Shown here: positions 52,807 to 61,081 of the stretch, in pieces | Numbering within the stretch: the stretch's first letter is position 1 | Layout of the letters: every line of letters begins with the position of its first letter | Assembly: GCA_019241085.1 (NCBI GenBank) | Contig: JAFAXH010000040.1 | Coordinates: 1 to 64,000 of the forward strand | Source: Verrucomicrobiota bacterium | Lineage (GTDB): Bacteria > Verrucomicrobiota > Verrucomicrobiia > Chthoniobacterales > SZAS-18 | Length of the DNA: 64,000 bases | Direction: 5' to 3' | Notes under the pieces: model-generated | Database searches by the model: none | Told to the model about the DNA's origin: nothing | What the model saw: only the letters and a program-made list of their open reading frames with translations | Translations under genes and position numbers: made by a program

Positions 52807-53352
52807 TCAGGTGGAGCGCTGGTTCATCTGCGCGAGATGGAGGTTCAGGCGTTGCGCGACACTCTCGGGCGCGGGGAGCGCGCCTTGCGCGGCGGCGATG
52901 CGTTCGCGGATGCGGGCGAAGGCGCGGCGCGCGGCGCGAGCGCGGCTGAGCGAGACGAGCGCAACGCGGCCCGCGGCGGTCTGCACCTGGCAACGGCAGG
53001 TCGGCCCGCGCAGCAGATTGATCGTTAACAAAATCGCGCTGACGACGGCCGCTCCCAGCCAGAAGACGTGCGCGCCGCGGCTGTTGACGGCGGAAAAAAT
53101 CAGCAGGCAAAACACGATCCCGAGCAGCGCGAGAATATTGTAAACCAAGCCGCGGCTGGTGCGGCGGAGTTGGAGCGCCTGGATGTCGGCGTAATAGAAA
53201 CGGCGGTAGCTGTCGCGCAGAAGCTGGGAGTCGGCCAGGAGCAGGCAGGCGTCGTCGAGCCACAGACTGGCGTTGAGGCCGACGAGTTGCAGGAACATCG
53301 GCGCACGGCCGGGCAGGCGCTGGAGATTTTGCCAGAGCGGCGGACTGGGCAT
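52807..53352 (-). CDS. Two-helix membrane protein of unknown function
   Basis: 181 residues. A soluble N-terminal region (QLVGLNASLWLDDACLLLAD, then FYYADIQALQLRRT) precedes two closely spaced membrane helices (YNILALLGIVFCLLIFSAVN and AHVFWLGAAVVSAILLTINL) and a basic helical tail. The N-terminal strand pattern is reminiscent of a bacterial PH-like domain, but I cannot assign it. It is 12 bases downstream of the zinc-binding gene at 53365 and is probably part of the same transcription unit. Confidence 0.65.
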   Translation of the reverse strand: MPSPPLWQNLQRLPGRAPMFLQLVGLNASLWLDDACLLLADSQLLRDSYRRFYYADIQALQLRRTSRGLVYNILALLGIVFCLLIFSAVNSRGAHVFWLGAAVVSAILLTINLLRGPTCRCQVQTAAGRVALVSLSRARAARRAFARIRERIAAAQGALPAPESVAQRLNLHLAQMNQRST

Positions 53353-53364
53353 ATTGAAAAAAAA

Positions 53365-54060
53365 TCAGAACGACCGGCGGCGCGATTGCGCTTCGCCCGC
53401 GTGGAGGATGATCGGCCAGAGCGTGCTGGCGAAATAATACCAAAACGCCACCCAGCCGGCGAGGCACAACGCGGCGAGCACGATGGCCCAGAGCAGCCAG
53501 GCGCGGCTGCGTGGCACGAGGCTGCGGGCGGGTTGACGCCAGGCCGCCGCGGCGAGCACGAGCGCGGCGGGCGCGGTGAACATCGTCAGCCCGGCCAGCG
53601 GAAAAATCGCCAGCGGCGCGGCGACGAGGAAAAACGAAAGTTTATCGAAAAAAACGCGCTCGGTTTCCAGCTCGCGCCGCAACGGATTGCCGTGGTCGCC
53701 CGTGGTAGTCGGAGCGAGAGTCTTGTCCACACAATCCGGGCAAAGGTGCCGGCCGGGCGCGAGTTCCAAATCGCAGGTGGCGCACAGAAAGCGGCCGCAA
53801 TGTCCGCACGGCACGGCGGCTTTCTTCGCGGGATGAAAGAAGCAGCCGGCGTCCTCCGCCGTGAGCAGCGGCGCGGCGACGGGCGCGGCAGGCGCGGCAG
53901 GTCGGAAAAAGGCGGGGAAGACTTCGACTTGCAGCGACGTGCCGCAACTCGGACAAGCCACGGGCGCGGGCGTGTTGACGACTTCGCCGCCGAGCACGGT
54001 TTGGCACGCGTCGCACTGGAGCAAGCTGGGCGCGGGAGACATGGTGGCAGCAGCGGTCAC
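53365..54060 (-). CDS. Zinc-ribbon/B-box membrane protein
   Basis: 231 residues from a GTG at 54060 (GTGA overlap with the RDD gene); an ATG at 54042 is an alternative. A first zinc ribbon (CDACQTVLGGEVVN and CPSCGTSLQV) is followed by a B-box-like module (CFFHPAKKAAVPCGHCGRFL, then CATCDLELAPGRHLCPDC) and three hydrophobic helices (FFLVAAPLAIFPLAGLTMFT, APAALVLAAAAWR, WAIVLAALCLAGWVAFWYYF). The function is unknown; the repeated zinc modules in this cluster suggest a protein-binding role. Confidence 0.7.
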   Translation of the reverse strand: MTAAATMSPAPSLLQCDACQTVLGGEVVNTPAPVACPSCGTSLQVEVFPAFFRPAAPAAPVAAPLLTAEDAGCFFHPAKKAAVPCGHCGRFLCATCDLELAPGRHLCPDCVDKTLAPTTTGDHGNPLRRELETERVFFDKLSFFLVAAPLAIFPLAGLTMFTAPAALVLAAAAWRQPARSLVPRSRAWLLWAIVLAALCLAGWVAFWYYFASTLWPIILHAGEAQSRRRSF

Positions 54061-54929
54061 TTATAAATCACCCGCGTGTCGCACAAAAAATCGTGCAGCC
54101 CGCGCCGCTCGGGATCGACGGCGACGATGAGATAGCTCAGGCCGAGCGTGAAAGAGTTGAGCAGCTTGGCCACGGCGCGCAACGCCGCGCGGCGATAGGT
54201 GAGCTTCGCGCCGTCGGAGCGGATGACGCGCAGTCCGCAGATGAGCTTGCCCGGCGTGCCGCCGAATTTGCCGGTGAAAAACGTCGCGTAACCCAGCTCG
54301 AAGCCGAACGAAAAAAGCTGCAAGCCGACGTTCAGAAGCAGTTGCGCGCGAGTGTAGTCGGGCGACCCGAGGTTCACGCCGCCGCGCATCATCAAAACCG
54401 GCAGGAGCACGCCGGCGATGAGGCCGACGACGAATTGCACGGGCAGCTTGATGAAGTAATCGAGCGTCGCCGCCCCGACGCGAATCCAGAATCCGGCGTA
54501 ACGAAACGCCGTGAGCTGGCGCAGCAAGCCTTCGCGCAGGCGCTGGAGCGTGAAAGGCTTGCAGCTCGGGCACACGCGGCGTCCCCAGATGGGAGCCAGC
54601 TCCTCGGGCGCGGCGCTGCGACCGCATTCGGAGCAATAAGCGAGGTGCGCGAGCACGTCGGCCGCGGTGAGCGCGACCACGGGCGTCGTTGTCGTTGTTG
54701 CCGCAGCCGACGCGTCACCACCGCCGAGCTGCCAGGCTTCCGCGCTGCGGGCGCTCTCGGCGGCGGCGCTCACCGCCCAGATTTCCTGATACGGCTGCCA
54801 CGCGGCCATGCCCGAACGCCACACGGGCGTGACGCCTGCGACCGTGCCGCTGCGCACCAAACCGGCAAACGCAGCGTCATCAACCGGTCCAATCTGCTGG
54901 CTGCGGATGTCGCGGTAATACCAACTCAT
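54057..54929 (-). CDS. RDD membrane protein with N-terminal GYF-like domain
   Basis: 290 residues from the ATG at 54929. The N-terminal ~45 residues (WYYRDIRSQQIGPVDDAAFA, then TPVWRSGMAAWQPYQEI) match the GYF_2 domain, which binds Pro-rich or other peptide ligands. A C-x-x-C pair (YCSECGRS and RRVCPSCKPF) forms a zinc ribbon. The RDD domain follows, with FRYAGFWIRVGAATLDYFIK, GKFGGTPGKLICGLRVI and FTLGLSYLIVAVDPERRGLH. This is the second RDD protein in the window. It overlaps the next gene by 4 bases. Confidence 0.88.
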   Translation of the reverse strand: MSWYYRDIRSQQIGPVDDAAFAGLVRSGTVAGVTPVWRSGMAAWQPYQEIWAVSAAAESARSAEAWQLGGGDASAAATTTTTPVVALTAADVLAHLAYCSECGRSAAPEELAPIWGRRVCPSCKPFTLQRLREGLLRQLTAFRYAGFWIRVGAATLDYFIKLPVQFVVGLIAGVLLPVLMMRGGVNLGSPDYTRAQLLLNVGLQLFSFGFELGYATFFTGKFGGTPGKLICGLRVIRSDGAKLTYRRAALRAVAKLLNSFTLGLSYLIVAVDPERRGLHDFLCDTRVIYK

Positions 54930-55109
54930 TTCCTTGAAATAACCGCGGATGAACGCGGATGAAACGCGGAGGATTTTTAGCCGGAATCGGCGGAATTCCA
55001 ACAGAATTACCGGGGAAAAGGAAACAAGGCCGGGCCGCACAAAGCACCGGCATTTCCTTTGCCACCCCGCCGCGTTTTCCCAGGCGCGTCCGCAGCTTTT
55101 GCTGGGCGC

Positions 55110-56210
55110 TCAACACTGGCTGGCGACGATCTTGTCGCGGCAGATTTCCAGCACGCGACGTTCATCCGAAGTCAGGCTGCGCATGCCTTCGCGCGAGATT
55201 TTTTCCAGGATCGGATCGACGGCTTCGCGGATGTATTGGCGCGTGCTCATGCGGCGTTCGCGCTCGGTGGTGCCGAGCAAAGGCGCGGCGACGATGGTGT
55301 GGAGCGAGGAGGCGGCTGGCGAGGCGAGTTGACTGCTGCCGCTGCTGGCCGTGCGCGCCACGCTGCTGCTACTGCTGGCCACCGTTTGTCCCGGCCGGGC
55401 GACCGGCGGCCAGTCGTCCGAGGCGCGCGTCCAATGATTTTCCGCGCCTCGCGACAAGCGTCGGCCGCGCAACGCCGGTTCGCCCTCGTCCGCCGGCCAG
55501 CGTTGGCCAAAGCCAAGCCGCCGCACGTATAGCCAGCCGCCGAGCGCGCCGCCGACCGCGCCGAGGCAGCCCAGCCGCGCCTGGCCGAGCGCGTCTGCGA
55601 AGGTCGGGCTGCAATAGAGCAGGAAGAGCAACGCCGGGATCAGCAGCGTGAAGACGGCGACGAAACGCACCTTCAAACGCACGCTGGGCGCGGGCAGGAA
55701 AATGAGCGCGCCGATCTCCATTTCCGGCATGATCGTGGCGAAGGCGAGGAGCACCGCGAGCGTGGCGCCGAGGTCGCCGACGATGGGCAGCGCGGCGCTG
55801 TCCGGACCGAGTCCGGGCAACAACGTGCCGAGCGCGCGCAACCCGCCGGTCAACGCGCCGGTGAGCAGGTAGAGGCAAAGGAAGTGTCGGCGGCCGATGA
55901 CGGCTTCCAAGTTGCGCCCGGCAAAAAAGAGCAGGCCCGTGCTGGTCAGCAACGCCCAGACGTTTTCGTGCAGGAAAAGGTGCGTCCCGATCCGCCAGAC
56001 CTGGCCGGCGCGCAGGCTCTCGCCACTGAGGGCGAGCCAGTTTTCCAGCCAATCCGCGCTGCCCGGCGACCCAATCGGCGAAGGCGTGTGCGCCAGAAAA
56101 AAGCAGGTGGCGAAGACGCCGACGTGCAGCCCGATGAGAGCGTAGGCGACTGGTGGCACATGACACCAGCGGCGAAGGGCGGATCGTAGCGAGCGCCGGG
56201 GGGAACGCAT
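55110..56210 (-). CDS. Rhomboid-family membrane protein, probably inactive, with C-terminal DUF6576-like tail
   Basis: 366 residues. Six hydrophobic segments and the motif WRIGTHLFLHENVWALLTST, then LFFAGRNLEAVIGRRHFLCL, are clearly rhomboid. The catalytic Ser motif (G-x-S-G) is instead V-G-D-L-G-A with Leu147 in the Ser position, and the region of the catalytic His in the last helix reads GCLGAVGGALGGWLY with no His. Both catalytic residues are therefore missing. A linker leads to a conserved helical tail (VDPILEKISREGMRSLTSDE), common in verrucomicrobial rhomboids. It heads the minus-strand cluster. Confidence 0.85.
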   Translation of the reverse strand: MRSPRRSLRSALRRWCHVPPVAYALIGLHVGVFATCFFLAHTPSPIGSPGSADWLENWLALSGESLRAGQVWRIGTHLFLHENVWALLTSTGLLFFAGRNLEAVIGRRHFLCLYLLTGALTGGLRALGTLLPGLGPDSAALPIVGDLGATLAVLLAFATIMPEMEIGALIFLPAPSVRLKVRFVAVFTLLIPALLFLLYCSPTFADALGQARLGCLGAVGGALGGWLYVRRLGFGQRWPADEGEPALRGRRLSRGAENHWTRASDDWPPVARPGQTVASSSSSVARTASSGSSQLASPAASSLHTIVAAPLLGTTERERRMSTRQYIREAVDPILEKISREGMRSLTSDERRVLEICRDKIVASQC

Positions 56211-56286
56211 ACTGGGAGGATACGTGGGAAGGTTAACGGATGGACGGGGGAATGTCGAGCCGCGCCAACGGGTATTTTTCTTTCCT

Positions 56287-56406
56287 CACTCGGGCTTAAT
56301 CGTAATCGTAATCCTAATCTTAGTCCTCTGCGTTCGCGGCGTGTCGCCCTTGCCTCCGGCGGCAGCAGACTAAGATTAAGATTACGATTAGGATTAAGCC
56401 TGAGTG
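56287..56406. repeat. Inverted hexamer-array element A3
   Basis: 120 bp including outer CACTC/GAGTG extensions of the inverted repeat. The left arm is CTTAATCGTAATCGTAATCC and onwards, the right arm AAGATTAAGATTACGATTAG. The core has TCTGCGTTCGCGGCG and TGCCTCCGGCGGCAG, in the A1 orientation. It fills the gap between the divergent rhomboid and DNA polymerase genes, and the right end contains a GTG in frame with the polymerase. Confidence 0.9.
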
Positions 56407-56466
56407 GGAGACGCGGTGCTGACAGATGACAGGCAGCGGATTCCGGGCCAGAATGGCCGCACCAAA

Positions 56467-58734
56467 ATGCAATTTGCGGAAAATCGCGTCCTGTTCGGCC
56501 ACGACGAGACGCCGCGGCTGGTTTCCGTCGAGTTGGCGGGGGAAAAGGAAGTGCTCGTTTTCCGCCGTGAAGGCGCCGGGGTGGACGCTCGGACGGTGAC
56601 GGAGCGCGCGCCGTTTCAGCCGTTTCTGTGGCTGGCGGCGGACGCTAGTTTGACGCTGCCGGGCGATCAGACGCTGAGCGGCGGGCTGCACTTTTCGCGG
56701 CTCGCGCGCTGCGGGAGCTGGAGCGATTTTCAACGGCTGCGCGGCGAGTTGCGCGACGCCAACGTGTCGCACTTCGCGTTGAGCGACCCGGTGCAGCAAT
56801 ACCTCACGGCGACCGGGCGGACGTTGTTCAAAGGCATGGATTTCGCCGAGCTGCGGCGGATGCAGATCGACATCGAAACGTTTTGTGCGCGGGGCTTCGA
56901 GTTTTCCAACGCCGAGCGCGCGAGCGATCATCTCATGGCCATCGCGGTGAGCGATCAATCGGGCTGGGAAGAGTTGATTTTGGTCGAGCACAAAAACTTC
57001 GAGCAAAGCGAGCGGCTCGCGCTCGAACAGCTCAACGCGCTCATCGCCGAGCGCGATCCCGACGTGCTGGAAGGACACAATTTTTTCAAGTTCGACCTGC
57101 CGTATCTCGCGGCGCGCGCGCGACGGCACCGCGTGCGGCTCGCGTGGGGACGCGACGGCAGCGTGCTGAGTTCGCGCGCGTCGCGGGTGCAGATCGCGGA
57201 GCGGACGATCAATTATCCCAAGGCCGAAGCGCGCGGACGGCACATCGTCGATACGTTTTTGCTCGTGCAGCTTTACGACATCGGCACGCGCGAGCTGGAA
57301 TCGTTTGGGTTAAAAGATGTCGCGCGCCACTTCGGCATCACGGCGGGCGGCGGCGATGAGGCGCACGAACGCACGTATCTCAGCGGGCTGGAAATTCAGG
57401 AGGCATATCTGCACGCGCCGCAGAAGTTCGCCGCGTATGCGCTCGACGACGTGCGCGAGACGCGGGCGTTGAGCGGGCTGCTCAGCGGCAGCTATTTCAT
57501 CCAGGCGCAGATTTTTCCTTATAACTATCAAGAGGTCATCGTGCGCGGCAACGCGACGCGGGTGAACTCGCTCTTCCTGCGCGAATACTATCAGCGCGGA
57601 CACTCGATCCCGGATTTGCCGACCGCACGAGCTTACGAAGGCGGCTACACGGATGTCTTCGTCACCGGCGTGAAACACAACGTCTGGCACTGCGACGTGG
57701 CCTCGCTGTATCCGAGCGTGATGCTGCGTTACGACGTGTTTCCGGCGGCAGACAAGCTCGGCATTTTCCGCGGACTATTGACCGACCTGCGCGCATTCCG
57801 TTTGCAAGCAAAAGCCGACATGCGCAAGGCCGCGACGGACCCGGCGCGACGCCGCGAATACAACACGCTCAACGCGCTGCAAAATGTGTTCAAAGTCCTC
57901 ATCAATTCGTTCTACGGCTACCTCGGTTTTGCGCAGGGACACTTCGCCGATTACGACGCCGCGTCGCGCGTGACCGAGATCGGGCGCGACTTGTTAAAAC
58001 AGATGGTCGCGCGCTTGCAGACAGCCGGCGCGGAAGTCATCGAGATAGATACGGATGGCATCTACTTCGTGCCGCCAACTGGCGCGACGACGGAGACGCT
58101 CGGCAGGCAGCTTGCCGACGTGTTGCCGCAAGGCATCGAGATCGAGTTCGACGCGAAGTTTCAAGCGATGTTTTCTTATAAGGCGAAGAACTACGCGCTG
58201 CTCGCCGAGGATGGCTCGCTGGTCCTCAAAGGCGGCGCCTTGAAGTCGCGCGGGCTGGAGAAATTTCAGCGCACGTTTTTGGAAAAAATGATCTGCCACT
58301 TGCTCGCCGGCGAGCCGGAGAAAATCGCGGCGTTGCGCGAGGAGTATGAACGCAACATCCGCGAGCGGCTTTGGGAAATTGACTGGCTGGCGAAGACCGA
58401 CACGCTGCAAGATTCGCTCGGGCAATATCAGAAAAAAATCGGCGCCAGCGCGCGCAACCGCTCCGCCGCGTATGAACTCGCGCTGAAGAGCGGCCGCGAC
58501 TACCAGCCCGGCGATCAGGTGAAGTTTTATATCACCGGAGAAAAGAAAAAGGTGAGCGCGTATGACAACGCCAAGCTCGCCAGCGAATGGCGCCGCGATG
58601 CACGCGACGAGAACGTCGAATACTACCTCGACAAGCTCAACGAGCTAGTCGCGAAGTATGCCAAGTTTTTGCCGGCGGAAGCCACCGCGAAACGCGGCAA
58701 AGCCGATCCGCACCAAGGCGATTTGTTTGGGTGA
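56467..58734 (+). CDS. Family-B DNA polymerase with 3'-5' exonuclease
   Basis: 755 residues from the ATG at 56467, chosen because it lies beyond repeat A3; a GTG at 56404 would add 21 residues encoded by the repeat. Exonuclease motifs are MQIDIETFC (Exo I), LEGHNFFKFDLPYL (Exo II) and FAAYALDDVRETRAL (Exo III). Polymerase motifs are WHCDVASLYPSVML (A), VFKVLINSFYGYLGF (B) and EVIEIDTDGIYF (C). All catalytic Asps are present. Family-B enzymes of this bacterial type act in repair or damage tolerance. It is followed by hicBA. Confidence 0.95.
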   Translation: MQFAENRVLFGHDETPRLVSVELAGEKEVLVFRREGAGVDARTVTERAPFQPFLWLAADASLTLPGDQTLSGGLHFSRLARCGSWSDFQRLRGELRDANVSHFALSDPVQQYLTATGRTLFKGMDFAELRRMQIDIETFCARGFEFSNAERASDHLMAIAVSDQSGWEELILVEHKNFEQSERLALEQLNALIAERDPDVLEGHNFFKFDLPYLAARARRHRVRLAWGRDGSVLSSRASRVQIAERTINYPKAEARGRHIVDTFLLVQLYDIGTRELESFGLKDVARHFGITAGGGDEAHERTYLSGLEIQEAYLHAPQKFAAYALDDVRETRALSGLLSGSYFIQAQIFPYNYQEVIVRGNATRVNSLFLREYYQRGHSIPDLPTARAYEGGYTDVFVTGVKHNVWHCDVASLYPSVMLRYDVFPAADKLGIFRGLLTDLRAFRLQAKADMRKAATDPARRREYNTLNALQNVFKVLINSFYGYLGFAQGHFADYDAASRVTEIGRDLLKQMVARLQTAGAEVIEIDTDGIYFVPPTGATTETLGRQLADVLPQGIEIEFDAKFQAMFSYKAKNYALLAEDGSLVLKGGALKSRGLEKFQRTFLEKMICHLLAGEPEKIAALREEYERNIRERLWEIDWLAKTDTLQDSLGQYQKKIGASARNRSAAYELALKSGRDYQPGDQVKFYITGEKKKVSAYDNAKLASEWRRDARDENVEYYLDKLNELVAKYAKFLPAEATAKRGKADPHQGDLFG

Positions 58735-58755
58735 AGATTCGTTGTAACTTTGCCC

Positions 58756-58953
58756 ATGCGATACCCAGTAGTGCTGCGCGAAACAGACGAGGGTTACAGC
58801 GTGCAATGCCCGGCCTTGTCCGGCTGTTGGTCGCAGGGAAAAACCGAGGCCGAGGCGCTCGCGAACATTGCGGATGCCATTCAGGATTACCTCGCTGCGC
58901 TGCACGATTCGCTGGCTGGCGCGGACGTGCGGGAAGTGGAAATTTCCGCGTAA
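58756..58953 (+). CDS. hicB: HicB-family antitoxin
   Basis: 65 residues from the ATG at 58756. RYPVVLRETDEGYSVQCPAL, GCWSQGKTEAEALANIADAI and QDYLAALHDSL are the conserved HicB N-terminal degraded-RNaseH-like fold. There is no C-terminal DNA-binding domain, so it is the short form. HicB neutralises HicA by covering its RNA-binding surface. The order antitoxin then toxin, 4 bases apart, is typical. Confidence 0.92.
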   Translation: MRYPVVLRETDEGYSVQCPALSGCWSQGKTEAEALANIADAIQDYLAALHDSLAGADVREVEISA

Positions 58954-58957
58954 TTCC

Positions 58958-59170
58958 ATGCCGCGGATACCGGGCGTCAATCACCTGCGCGCGGTCGCGG
59001 CGCTGGAGAAAGCCGGCTTCCGCATCGTGCGCCAAGGCAAGCACATCGTGATGTCGGACGGCGCGCGGTTCTTGACCATTCCGCGAAACAATCCGGTGAA
59101 TGCTTTCACGATGGGCGGCATCGCCAAAGACGCTGGCCTCGGCGTTGATGAATTCCGCAAGCTGCTTTGA
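58958..59170 (+). CDS. hicA: HicA-family toxin (mRNA interferase)
   Basis: 70 residues: IPGVNHLRAVAALEKAGFRI, then VRQGKHIVMSDGARFLTIPR and NPVNAFTMGGIAKDAGL. This is the HicA dsRBD-like fold with the catalytic His in G-K-H. HicA cleaves mRNA, arresting growth until HicB binds it. It is 4 bases downstream of hicB and 3 bases before a histidine kinase gene, so read-through into the kinase is possible. Confidence 0.93.
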   Translation: MPRIPGVNHLRAVAALEKAGFRIVRQGKHIVMSDGARFLTIPRNNPVNAFTMGGIAKDAGLGVDEFRKLL

Positions 59171-59173
59171 AAA

Positions 59174-60418
59174 ATGAAACGCGGCTTTGTCGATAAGCTC
59201 ATCGCGCGCCTGGGCCGGCTGCGGCCGGAGGAGGCGCAGGCGCATGTGTTGCGCATCGTGCGCGAAAAGGGGTTTCTCGAAACGATCTTCAACGCCATCC
59301 AGGAAGGCATCATCGTCACCGATCCGAATGGCCGCATCGCGTATCTCAACACGGCGGCGGCGCAGCTTTTCGGATTGAATCACGATACCGCGCTCGGTCA
59401 GCCGCTCGACTCCGCGGTGCGCGGCCTGGACTGGGCGTCGCTGGCGAACGCGGATGGCGGGCGCGACAAGTTCGTCAGCCGCGACATGGAGGTTTTTTAT
59501 CCGGCCAATCGCTTCCTGAATTTCTACGTCGTGCCGTTGTTGCTCGAAGAAACTCCGCGCGCCGCGCGCCGCCGTGGTGGGCGGCCGGATGAAGCCGCGC
59601 GCGTCGAGCGGGCGGGTCACGCGATGATCGTGCGCGATCTCACCGAGAGCCGCCGCAACGCGCAGGAGACGCTCGAAACCGAGCGGCTCAACGCGCTCAC
59701 GCTCCTCGCCGCGGGCGTGGCGCACGAGATCGGCAATCCGTTGAATTCTTTGAACATCCACCTTCAGCTCATGGAGCGGAAACTGCGCAAGCTGCCGCTC
59801 GGCGACCGCGCGGAACTCGAAGACTCCGTGCGCATCGCCAAGGACGAAATCCGGCGGCTCGATTTCATCGTGAGCCAGTTTTTGCGCGCCATTCGCCCGG
59901 CGAGTTTGCAGACGCAAATCGAAGACGTAAACGCCGTCGTGCGCGAGTCGGTCGCGTTTCTCCAAGCCGAAATCGAAGACCGCGACATCCTCGTGGAAAC
60001 CGAGCTGGCGGAAAATCTGCCGCCGCTGGAAATCGACCGCGACCAGCTCAAGCAGGCGTTTTACAATGTGATCAAAAACGCCGTGCAAGCGATGCAGAGC
60101 GGCGGCATCCTGCGCATCACGAGCGGGGCGGAGCCGGAGTATGTCTGCGTGGCATTCACCGACACGGGCGGCGGCATTTCGCAGGAGCATCTCAACAAGG
60201 TTTTCGAGCCGTATTTCACGACGAAAGCGAGCGGCAGCGGGCTGGGTTTGCTCATCGTGCGGCGCATCGTGCGCGCGCACGGCGGCGAGATCGAATTGCG
60301 CAGCGACGAAGGCCGCGGGCTGACAATCACCATCCGGCTGCCGCGCCGCGACAGGCAGGTGCGGATGCTGGCGTTGCGCGAGGGGGATAACGAGGCGTCG
60401 GGCGAGGACGAAGGGTAA
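59174..60418 (+). CDS. PAS-domain sensor histidine kinase
   Basis: 414 residues, soluble. Residues about 25-135 form a PAS domain (LETIFNAIQEGIIVTDPNGR, IAYLNTAAAQLFGLNHDTAL), the dimerisation domain has the phospho-His in LLAAGVAHEIGNPLNSLNI, and the ATPase domain shows QAFYNVIKNAVQAM (N), AFTDTGGGISQEHLNKVFEP (G1/F) and GSGLGLLIVRRIV (G2). This is NtrB/AtoS-like in form. No response regulator is adjacent. The gene follows hicA by 3 bases and is followed by repeat E. Confidence 0.93.
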   Translation: MKRGFVDKLIARLGRLRPEEAQAHVLRIVREKGFLETIFNAIQEGIIVTDPNGRIAYLNTAAAQLFGLNHDTALGQPLDSAVRGLDWASLANADGGRDKFVSRDMEVFYPANRFLNFYVVPLLLEETPRAARRRGGRPDEAARVERAGHAMIVRDLTESRRNAQETLETERLNALTLLAAGVAHEIGNPLNSLNIHLQLMERKLRKLPLGDRAELEDSVRIAKDEIRRLDFIVSQFLRAIRPASLQTQIEDVNAVVRESVAFLQAEIEDRDILVETELAENLPPLEIDRDQLKQAFYNVIKNAVQAMQSGGILRITSGAEPEYVCVAFTDTGGGISQEHLNKVFEPYFTTKASGSGLGLLIVRRIVRAHGGEIELRSDEGRGLTITIRLPRRDRQVRMLALREGDNEASGEDEG

Positions 60419-60422
60419 GTTT

Positions 60423-60593
60423 TAACACACAGGCACAAAGGCATCGAGGAACACATAGGATGGAGTTTTTTTACCTTCCAACCTTTACGCTTCTATCTTC
60501 TACTACTCACCATTCGCTATCTACTACCTATCTTCTACCTTGCTTCACTCTTCTACCTCCGTGTTCCTCGGTGTCTTTGCGCCTGTGTGTTAA
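60423..60593. repeat. Inverted tandem-array element E
   Basis: Left arm 60423-60455 starts TTAACACACAGGCACAAAGG and continues with a CGAGGAACAC end. The right arm 60561-60593 is the reverse complement with four mismatches in 33. Units are CACAGG-, CACAAAGG- and CGAGG-like. The ~105-base centre is pyrimidine-rich (TCTATCTTCTACTACTCACC, CTATCTACTACCTATCTTCT). The right arm contains the GTG start and first codon of the lipoprotein gene. Confidence 0.88.
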
Positions 60594-61066
60594 GATATAG
60601 CTGCTTCCTCGCGTTCAGTCTTCTCTTCGCCACCGGCTGCGCGCGCGGACCGCGCAACGCCACCGAGGCCAAGGCCAAAATGCCGCGCGTTTTCGCGGGC
60701 AGCGTGACGTTCGACGGCGAGCGCGCCGGCCGGCGGGTGCGCGTGCTGACCGATTCGTTGCGGGTGCGCGACGAACACACACTGGAATTCGAGCGCGTGC
60801 ATTTCTACGTGCTTGCGCCGCTGAGCGACGACACGCTCTTTGACGAAATCGTCGAGACGCACGGCACCATCGACGTGCCCGGCCTGGACATTCACGTTAA
60901 CGAGCACGACCTCGGCCGCGCGGGCGGCGAACCGCTCACGGTGCGTGCCGGTTCCTTCCACGGCCAGCTCAGCGCCGACCTGCGCACGGTCCACGCCGAA
61001 TGGTTCATGCCGGACCCGAACACCGGCGCGGAACGCAAAGCTGAGTTGAAGCTTCGCGCGCCGTAA
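60587..61066 (+). CDS. Small lipoprotein of unknown function
   Basis: 159 residues from a GTG at 60587. The signal is short (MLRYSCFLAFSLLFATGC) with a lipobox ending A-T-G-C, so the protein is probably anchored in a membrane via Cys18. The remainder is a beta-rich domain (MPRVFAGSVTFDGERAGRRV, RVHFYVLAPLSDDTLFDEIV, ERKAELKLRAP) without recognised motif. The start codon lies in the right arm of repeat E. It ends 15 bases before the stop of the convergent TIR protein. Confidence 0.6.
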   Translation: MLRYSCFLAFSLLFATGCARGPRNATEAKAKMPRVFAGSVTFDGERAGRRVRVLTDSLRVRDEHTLEFERVHFYVLAPLSDDTLFDEIVETHGTIDVPGLDIHVNEHDLGRAGGEPLTVRAGSFHGQLSADLRTVHAEWFMPDPNTGAERKAELKLRAP

Positions 61067-61081
61067 ATCAATTTCGGGATT

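Noticed and set aside
53365-54060. RING-type ubiquitin ligase-like domain
   Set aside because: Cys/His spacing fits zinc ribbon and B-box modules rather than a RING, and there is no ubiquitin-like gene nearby.
58637-60280. 547-codon minus-strand frame opposite hicBA and the PAS kinase
   Set aside because: Covers three credible genes on the opposite strand and shows no motif.
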